This document shows, one piece after another, positions 59,010 to 64,000 of a stretch of DNA of 64,000 bases. Source of the DNA: Algoriphagus sp. PAP.12 (GTDB taxonomy: Bacteria; Bacteroidota; Bacteroidia; Cytophagales; Cyclobacteriaceae); assembly GCF_026652115.1 (NCBI RefSeq), contig NZ_JAPPSQ010000007.1, forward strand, positions 62,001 through 126,000. The letters run 5' to 3'. A program made the position numbers and the translations under genes. Each line of letters opens with the position of its first letter. The stretch's first letter is position 1. Below the pieces are notes generated by a model, which was not told where the DNA came from, searched no databases, and saw nothing but the letters and a program-made list of their open reading frames with translations.

Positions 59010-59044
59010 AATTTCGGATACGTTTAAAGCTTATCCAAAATTTC
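59008..59044. terminator. Bidirectional terminator between convergent genes
   Basis: GAAATTT-c-GGATA and TATCC-a-AAATTTC arms (59008-59020, 59032-59044) with an 11-base loop. The arms include the stop of the rightward gene, and the loop contains the stop of the leftward gene. Confidence 0.75.
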
Positions 59045-59224
59045 CCGAATCAACCGCTCCCTGTCCAGTTCCTTTTTTCTTTTTGTCCGTAGGCTTAAGA
59101 TGTAAAGTATCCAAATCCCCCACGCAACTGCAAAAAGCAGAAAAGGATTTTCTGCTCCCAATGCTCCAATCATTGCAATGAAGCTGATGAAAATAGTTCC
59201 TAAAAATTTGATGGTTGGCCACAT
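59024..59224 (-). CDS. Small two-helix membrane protein
   Basis: 66 residues with two membrane helices (IKFLGTIFISFIAMIGALG and PFLLFAVAWGIWILYILSL) and a basic/acidic tail (RTKRKKELDRERLIREILDKL). No family recognised. Leftward, in contrast to its neighbours. Confidence 0.55.
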   Translation of the reverse strand: MWPTIKFLGTIFISFIAMIGALGAENPFLLFAVAWGIWILYILSLRTKRKKELDRERLIREILDKL

Positions 59225-59553
59225 GATTGAACGGTTTGATAATCAATATACTATTTTACGGTTTTGGATCAAAGCGTGTTGGGTTTTACATATAAATAAA
59301 TAAAAAAGTATTTATATAAATATGTGTTCAAATCTGTTTCGAATTTTCAAAGTCTGATCAATCGAGACGTGAACGCAAAAGCTGGTATTAGAATGGTACT
59401 AATAAAGGCCTTGGATAAAGTTTTGGTTAGTAGGGAATTAGTGGCTGTGTTTATGATTACACTTCTGAATGAAATACTCTGGACTGTGCCTTGTTTGGAA
59501 AACTAGTTTCAAAAATAATGACATGCCCATAACTATCCTTTAATCTCGACCAA
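59225..59553. other. 329-bp intergenic region with the AT-rich 21-bp motif
   Basis: Contains the 21-bp sequence at 59300-59320 that is identical to 22327-22347, and a 60-codon open frame (59324-59506) with no recognisable pattern. Nothing else seen. It is upstream of the phosphoesterase and may hold its promoter. Confidence 0.45.
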
Positions 59554-60231
59554 ATGGAAAATAACTTAATCATTGCCTTCGGAGACATCCACGGCTGCTA
59601 TCAAGCCGCTGCCAAAGCCGTCAGGCTCAGCGAAGAATTGGATGCAAAAGCAATATTCCTCGGTGATTATGTAGATCGAGGTCCATCGGCAGTCAAAACA
59701 CTTCAGATCCTAATCGAAGCCCAAAAGAAACATCCTGATTGGATCTTTATCAGGGGAAATCATGATCAGATGCTTTTGGACTTGATTGAGGAAAAAGCGA
59801 GTCCCATGGATATCGGTACCGTTCTCAATGGTGAATTTGACTATTGGCAAGCAGCTAAGTCTTTCTTCGAGTGGAAGGAATTAGATGCTGTGGGAAGGAA
59901 AGCAATTTATGATTTCTTAAATGGAACCATCCTATTTCACGAAACCCGAGATTTTATCTTTTGCCATGCTGTCTTGCGAGATACGGGTGAGGAACTTGGA
60001 AAAAAGTCAATGGATGAATTGATGTGGAATTATGATTATGAGCCACATTGGACCGGGAAGCGCTTTATTCATGGCCACTTACCGATAAGGAGTGTAAGTG
60101 AAACAGGGCAGGGCATCAATATCAATACCTGCTGTGGATATGGTGGGCTGCTTACTGGGTTGATATTTGATGAAATCAATCCAACCGATTATTCCACGAT
60201 TCAAATCTCTGAAAATGGGGGTTTAGCTTAG
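59554..60231 (+). CDS. PP-type metallophosphoesterase (serine/threonine phosphatase-like)
   Basis: 225 residues. All phosphoprotein-phosphatase metal motifs are present: FGDIHGCYQAA (about residue 11, D-x-H), FLGDYVDRGPSA (GDxxDRG), and FIRGNHDQML (GNHD/E), with FCHAVL and FIHGHLPI near the end. The family hydrolyses phosphomonoesters such as phosphoserine or diadenosine tetraphosphate. It lies near the tRNA end of the element, so it is either cargo or host; transcribed alone. Confidence 0.93.
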   Translation: MENNLIIAFGDIHGCYQAAAKAVRLSEELDAKAIFLGDYVDRGPSAVKTLQILIEAQKKHPDWIFIRGNHDQMLLDLIEEKASPMDIGTVLNGEFDYWQAAKSFFEWKELDAVGRKAIYDFLNGTILFHETRDFIFCHAVLRDTGEELGKKSMDELMWNYDYEPHWTGKRFIHGHLPIRSVSETGQGININTCCGYGGLLTGLIFDEINPTDYSTIQISENGGLA

Positions 60232-60437
60232 GCCTAATTGGAAAAATCAAAAAAATGGAATCTCATAGTAAAGCAGCAATGTTTATATTTGAAAAATAGT
60301 CACCTACATATTTGGCCCAGAAAAAAGTGTGATCCAATTTCACATTTCGCCACTAGCTGGAATGCAAGAGATTGAAGTTCTTTATTGGGATTAGTTTTTC
60401 GTAAGTTCAATCCAAACTAATCCATTTATCTGAATTC

Positions 60438-60623
60438 ATGCTGGAGCCACTCCTTATCGTCACGTTATTTCTCGGATCTGGATTTGTACTTTCCTTGGTC
60501 CAAGATTCACATTTGAAGAGGCCATTCCTTTCGAAGGTGGGATTTAGGCTAGTTAGCTTTGGTTCCTTCAGCTTTTTCATTTTGGGATCTTTTGCGGCAT
60601 TGAAGTTTCTTTTTGGCTTCTAA
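60438..60623 (+). CDS. Small membrane protein
   Basis: 61 residues with two helices (PLLIVTLFLGSGFVLSLV, RLVSFGSFSFFILGSFAALKFLF). Lacks a recognised family. Its short length makes the call uncertain, but the composition looks protein-like. Confidence 0.4.
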   Translation: MLEPLLIVTLFLGSGFVLSLVQDSHLKRPFLSKVGFRLVSFGSFSFFILGSFAALKFLFGF

Positions 60624-60637
60624 AATTTTTTGCAATT

Positions 60638-60664
60638 CGTACAGCTCGTACGCATCGTACACCT
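60638..60664. repeat. Three 9-bp GTAC-rich tandem units near the tRNA
   Basis: CGTACAGCT, CGTACGCAT and CGTACACCT stand in tandem, followed by CGCACCGTACG. The region 60624-60893 beyond it holds no gene I can support; it also has a GCTACTGA direct repeat (60871-60878, 60883-60890). Lying between the last gene and the tRNA, it may belong to the attachment region (arm sites), an inference. Confidence 0.4.
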
Positions 60665-60893
60665 CGCACCGTACGAAGTGTTCGAGGATCGATATTTGAA
60701 AAGATTCAATTGAAGTTCCAGGTAGATAGATCCCAGGATTTGATCAATTACAGGTTGAAGGGAAGTCCCTGAAGACTTTTCAAAAAAACAGCGGACAAGT
60801 TCTATTGGGGAAACGTTGGGACGAAACGTGGAAGTATCAATTCAAAAATCAGACAGATTCGCTACTGAATTAGCTACTGACTCCAAAAAATAA

Positions 60894-60926
60894 ACCCTAA
60901 CTACCAAGATTTCAGGCAGTTAGGGT
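60894..60926 (-). terminator. Terminator of tRNA-Ser
   Basis: ACCCTAACT / AGTTAGGGT arms (60894-60902, 60918-60926), exact 9-bp stem; on the minus strand it is followed by TTTATTTTTT. It lies 10 bases past the tRNA 3' end. Confidence 0.85.
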
Positions 60927-60935
60927 GTTTGTTTG

Positions 60936-61024
60936 CAGAGAGTGGGGGATTCGAACCCCCGGTACGGTTTGACCCGTACGACAGTTTAGCAAACTGCTGG
61001 TTTAAGCCACTCACCCAACTCTCT
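60936..61024 (-). tRNA. tRNA-Ser (anticodon GCT)
   Basis: 89 bases on the minus strand. The acceptor stem AGAGAGT / ACTCTCT (7 bp), discriminator G, D-arm GTGAGTGGCTTAAACC, anticodon arm CAGTTT-GCT-AAACTG, long variable arm CGTACGGGTCAAACCGTACG and T-arm GGGGGTTCGAATCCCCC are all present. The long variable arm is typical of serine tRNA. CCA is not encoded. It reads codons AGC/AGU. Its 3' end points at the mobile region, the usual attachment side. Confidence 0.96.
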
Positions 61025-61065
61025 GTTTTCCTTATTTAGGATAGCTATTTGTCCCTAAGGCGATG

Positions 61066-61098
61066 CAAATATAAACTAATTGAGAAGATTTTAGCAAA
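61066..61098 (-). promoter_or_regulatory. Bacteroidetes-type promoter of tRNA-Ser
   Basis: On the minus strand TTTG (61098-61095), a 21-base spacer and TATATTTG (61073-61066, exact TAnnTTTG) stand about 40 bases upstream of the tRNA 5' end, a fitting distance. Confidence 0.7.
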
Positions 61099-61259
61099 CA
61101 TTGGTGCATCACAAATTCATATTCAAAAAGTATTTTTTTAATTCCCTGACTTTCAAACGATATAATTTTTGAACTTTTGTAAATTCATGCCGTAGAATTC
61201 CTAGAAACAGGGAATTTTGTTCTCAACGCCCTTATTTTTGATTTGAAACTTTTATCGAT

Positions 61260-61511
61260 ATGCTTCTTCAGATTTCTAATGCATCCTTTTTAATAGAGAA
61301 TTGTGAAAAAGACAAAAGCTGTATTTCAGTAAAGTCGGATTCACAAGATGAGCTTTATAGGCTATTTTGTTCTTCCAAAGCGTTGGAAATAGTTTCAGGC
61401 CCCATGCCATTTAAGCTGAGAGTTAGTAGACAAGAGTTTTCTAATTCTTTGATTATGCTAGTGAAAGAGATCGATTACACCAAATTTGATGGTGTGACAC
61501 AGATTTCTTGA
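61260..61511 (+). CDS. Hypothetical small protein
   Basis: 83 residues: LLQISNASFLIENCEKDKSCISVKSDSQDELYRLFCSSKALEIVSGPMPFKLRVSRQEFSNSLIMLVKEIDY. Not recognised. Probably the first host gene after the tRNA. A TATAATTT-like AT stretch about 90 bases upstream could serve its promoter. The next 220 bases are AT-rich with nothing identifiable. Confidence 0.45.
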   Translation: MLLQISNASFLIENCEKDKSCISVKSDSQDELYRLFCSSKALEIVSGPMPFKLRVSRQEFSNSLIMLVKEIDYTKFDGVTQIS

Positions 61512-61733
61512 AAAAATTCAAAAAATCTTGAAAAAATTTCTTCCATCCTTTTTTGAGGATGAAAAGCATTTTTTGTTTTTGGATCAACTTTTTAAAGTAT
61601 CTGAACAAATAAAGTATTGAAAATCAGTTTGTTTTGAAATTTTATTTTTCAATTTGGAATTTTTTTTAAAGAAAGTTTTTACCAAATTTTGCTTTAGAAA
61701 GTAGGATTTATCACCCAATAATTCCCCTTTAAA

Positions 61734-63026
61734 GTGATTAGCATTTCAAATATTGATCAATTGATTCCGGAGTATTTGAGGGAATCTGAGCATTTCTTTC
61801 TTGTCTGTTTGGACATTGAAGGAAATGTAAAGGATTGCAATGCGCTTTTCCGAAGAGCAATTTCAATCAAAGAAGGAAATTCCATTTTATCCGCATTAAA
61901 TCAAGGGTTCAGAAATGAATTTGAGGGGTTGATGGATCAAATGATTCACTATCCGAGTAAGTCTCACCAAGTAATCTTAGATTTTGGTACAAGCAAACCA
62001 ATTTCTTCTTCTTGGGAATTCACTATGTTGATCAATCAAGAAATGGATCCTGTTGGATTTATTGGAATTGGAGTAGAACTTTCACTTTTGGAAGGGAAGC
62101 TTTCTTGGGGAAATCTGATGGAGGTATTAAGCCTTGGGAAAGCCGATTTGGACGAAAATCTGAAATTTAGATCAGCTGATGACCAAATTTTGAAATGGTT
62201 AAATATTGATTCGGAAACATTGATTTCTAAAAGTCTTTTTGAGGTGCAAACGTTGGAACTTAATCTATTAGATCAGCTGAAGTTAAAAGAAATAGATCGG
62301 CTCAAAGACTTCTACCACTTCTCATTAGATGTTACTTCTGGATCTCATCAAGGTAAATTTTCGATCAACCTATTAAGGCATTCTAAAGGTTTTTTATTGC
62401 TCATGAGACAAATGAACCAATTGGTAAAAGAGGAAATTTTTACAAAGCCATTTACCGACTTTCAAATTGAATCATTTTCTGGTCCAGTTTGGATTCTTGA
62501 AAGAGACACTAGAATTGTCCAGCAAAATTCCTTTGCAGAAGGAGTTTCAGAAAAGTGGTTGAAGAAATTGGCGAAAGAAAGAGACCTTTTTGATCTCAAG
62601 TTTGCAAATGAAAAGTCTGACCGATTCTTGGAATTGATTGGAGATGCTTTTGAAGGAAATGAAAAAGATCTGAACCTTCAGATAAAAACAAAGAACGGAA
62701 CTGCTGAATATTGGACATTTCAGGTTAAGCCATTAAAGGTTAACCCAGAAAAAGTTTTTGTGATGGTTTACGCCATAGATATGACAGCTATCAATTCCAA
62801 ATTAGTAAAAATGGAAGGTGAGTTAGAGACCTTGAGAGAATTGGCGCTGTGCCCATCTCATATTTTGAGATCTCCTCTTTCGTCTATGCTAGGTCTACTT
62901 GAGTTGATTGACTATAGAAAGTTAGATCCTGAGAACCAGCGATATATTTCTTACTTAAAGCCGCTTGCTCAAGAGCTGGATGACGTGATCAGAAGCAATG
63001 CCAAGAAAATGGCTGCGTTCGATTAA
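61734..63026 (+). CDS. PAS-domain protein with a histidine-kinase dimerisation stub, no ATPase domain
   Basis: 430 residues, starting with GTG at 61734. Residues about 14-130 and later segments resemble PAS folds (FFLVCLDIEGNVKDCNALFRRAI; GIGVELSLL; WILERDTRIVQQNSFAEGV; YWTFQVKPLKVNPEKVFVMVYAIDMTAI). The C-terminus LCPSHILRSPLSSMLGLLELIDYRKL is an H-box-like dimerisation helix (S-H-x-L-R-x-P), but the protein ends 60 residues later without the N/G1/G2 boxes of a kinase. It may be a phosphotransfer or adaptor protein. The stop overlaps the convergent gene. Confidence 0.75.
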   Translation: MISISNIDQLIPEYLRESEHFFLVCLDIEGNVKDCNALFRRAISIKEGNSILSALNQGFRNEFEGLMDQMIHYPSKSHQVILDFGTSKPISSSWEFTMLINQEMDPVGFIGIGVELSLLEGKLSWGNLMEVLSLGKADLDENLKFRSADDQILKWLNIDSETLISKSLFEVQTLELNLLDQLKLKEIDRLKDFYHFSLDVTSGSHQGKFSINLLRHSKGFLLLMRQMNQLVKEEIFTKPFTDFQIESFSGPVWILERDTRIVQQNSFAEGVSEKWLKKLAKERDLFDLKFANEKSDRFLELIGDAFEGNEKDLNLQIKTKNGTAEYWTFQVKPLKVNPEKVFVMVYAIDMTAINSKLVKMEGELETLRELALCPSHILRSPLSSMLGLLELIDYRKLDPENQRYISYLKPLAQELDDVIRSNAKKMAAFD

Positions 63027-64000
63027 AGGATCCCGTTTAAGCTGAAAAGAGAAAGTTTCGGGGGGATTTCAGGAAATCCTGAGTAAGAAAACTGTTCAGA
63101 ACTAATCAAAAGCTGCTTGTTTTCTCCCAAGCTTATCCCTTCTGTGTTTCCTCGGATGGTCAAATATCCAATTTTTATAAACTGAGTACGAGAACTAAGT
63201 TTTCCATTTCCCTGAATGCTTCCAAAAAGGGAAAGAAACTGCTCATAAGGTTTCGTGCCTTGTGGTTTTATACCCAAAAGTAAAATTTGGCCACTTTCTG
63301 AATCTATTTCCGCTCCTGTTACCATACAGTCGGTCTGGACTGATTCAATAAAATTGGCATTTTGATTTTCCTGATTGATCTCCAAAGTATAGTGATCCGA
63401 ATCAAGAGTAGATGGGATTTTGGTGAAAATATGAAGTTGATTGTTTGAGAAAACCATTGCCTCACAATCAAACCGATGGTCTTCCCTTGAGGTAAAATCA
63501 ATCTGATCAGGATAGATGAAATTGAGTTTTTCTCCTGTAACACTTGTTTTGGTGAGTAAATCTGAAATAGAAACCTTGTAAACTGCTAAGTCTTTCCGAT
63601 ACCCTAGATTATTGCCAAAATCCCCGATAAAGAGATGGGTGTCGCTTTGTGCTAATTCTTCCCAGTCTCTGTTTTGGGAGTTTTCTATAGTGATACTTCT
63701 TAGGACTTTCCCTGTGTTTGGATCCAGTTCATGAACTTGGTTGGTGTTATCACCATCATTGATAGAAAAAAGGCGTCCTTCAATCCAGGCGAGACCGGAG
63801 GTTTCGTTTTGGGAAGATTCTAGATTAGACTTTTCCAAACCGACTAAAGTCAAGAGATTCCCCTCAGGATCAATCTTTATGGTGTTGACTTCATAATCAT
63901 TGTCACTCGCATCTAATTCAACTTGATAGGTTTTCTCAGAACCCAATTCCAATTGATCAAAAAAGGAAAAGGACTTGGAGCTTGAATAAGGTACTTCAAT
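63023..64000 (-). CDS. Beta-propeller-like (SdiA-regulated/SMP-30-like) protein, cut by window edge
   Basis: The minus-strand frame stays open from the stop at 63023-63025 to the window end, so the start lies beyond 64000; TTG at 63952 is only an internal codon. At least 325 residues. Repeated blade-like text (SGLAWIEGRLFSINDGDNTNQVHELDPNTGKVLRSITI; DTHLFIGDFGNNLGYRKDLAVYKV; CEAMVFSNNQLHIFTKIP; GAEIDSESGQILLLGI) fits the SdiA-regulated/esterase-like propeller fold. Probably secreted; a signal peptide would lie outside. Host chromosomal gene. Confidence 0.7.
   Translation of the reverse strand: MEVPYSSSKSFSFFDQLELGSEKTYQVELDASDNDYEVNTIKIDPEGNLLTLVGLEKSNLESSQNETSGLAWIEGRLFSINDGDNTNQVHELDPNTGKVLRSITIENSQNRDWEELAQSDTHLFIGDFGNNLGYRKDLAVYKVSISDLLTKTSVTGEKLNFIYPDQIDFTSREDHRFDCEAMVFSNNQLHIFTKIPSTLDSDHYTLEINQENQNANFIESVQTDCMVTGAEIDSESGQILLLGIKPQGTKPYEQFLSLFGSIQGNGKLSSRTQFIKIGYLTIRGNTEGISLGENKQLLISSEQFSYSGFPEIPPKLSLFSLNGIL

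Noticed and set aside
59324..59506. 60-codon open frame
   Set aside because: No recognisable pattern, starts inside an AT-rich regulatory stretch.
60638..60664. CRISPR-like repeats
   Set aside because: Only three 9-bp imperfect units without spacers; no cas genes in the window.
60806..60896. Open stretch as integrase C-terminal remnant
   Set aside because: The short translated text has no tyrosine-recombinase motif (no R..HxxR..Y).

Overview
The window is bacterial DNA, most likely from a member of the Bacteroidota (Cytophagales, perhaps Cyclobacteriaceae; the family is an inference). The transfer genes are the Bacteroidetes conjugative-transposon set (TraG VirB4-like ATPase, DUF4134/DUF4133 small membrane proteins, TraJ, TraK, TraM, TraN). 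The tRNA promoter fits the Bacteroidetes pattern TTTG ... TAnnTTTG, and clear Shine-Dalgarno sequences are rare.

Region 1 (1-17.8 kb) is a heavy-metal resistance island read rightward. It holds the end of an APC-type permease, a PepSY membrane protein, a DUF2911 lipoprotein and a CPH-type (CopB-like) P-type ATPase. A CzcA-TolC fusion pump with its periplasmic adaptor follows. Then come two near-identical Fur-family regulators, a frameshifted ynfA, an SPC/HEGST-type (P1B-4) ATPase, a His-loop membrane protein and a CPC-type (P1B-2) ATPase. A 666-bp direct repeat, carrying the adaptor 3' end plus the Fur gene, brackets ynfA and the P1B-4 ATPase.

Region 2 (17.8-25 kb) is a junction with debris and regulators: an RteC-like fragment, a ParB-like-fold protein, and a broken copy of the small ParA-partner gene with a scrap of parA. 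RadC, an intact parA operon read leftward, an XRE repressor, a GNAT acetyltransferase and a membrane LuxR-type regulator follow.

Region 3 (25-43.5 kb) is a mobilisation and type IV secretion module. It starts at a perfect 14-bp inverted repeat that is a good oriT candidate, followed by a MobC-like protein and relaxase, the tra operon, the coupling ATPase and an M23 peptidase. Three consecutive secreted proteins (31.5-33.5 kb) are paralogues. The module ends in DUF4099/DUF3945-type accessory genes.

Region 4 (44-58.3 kb) is a defence and anti-defence cargo zone. It contains a divergent PIN-like gene, then an operon of XRE regulator, OLD-family nuclease, type III Mod, RhuM and type III Res. A membrane/HEPN-like/LprI-like protein follows. 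Read leftward is a small unknown protein, an XRE protein and a retron-type reverse transcriptase. Upstream of that operon is a structured stretch bounded by a perfect 9-bp inverted repeat, which I propose as the retron msr-msd RNA. An ArdC-type antirestriction gene closes the zone.

Region 5 (58.4-64 kb) has small genes, a PP-type phosphoesterase and tRNA-Ser(GCT) on the minus strand. Ordinary chromosomal genes follow: a PAS protein lacking the kinase ATPase domain and a beta-propeller-like protein running off the edge. The tRNA 3' end faces the mobile region and is the natural right attachment site, but no integrase gene is visible, so the left end of the element must lie outside the window. 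The overall picture is an integrative conjugative element that carries metal efflux, restriction-modification and a retron.
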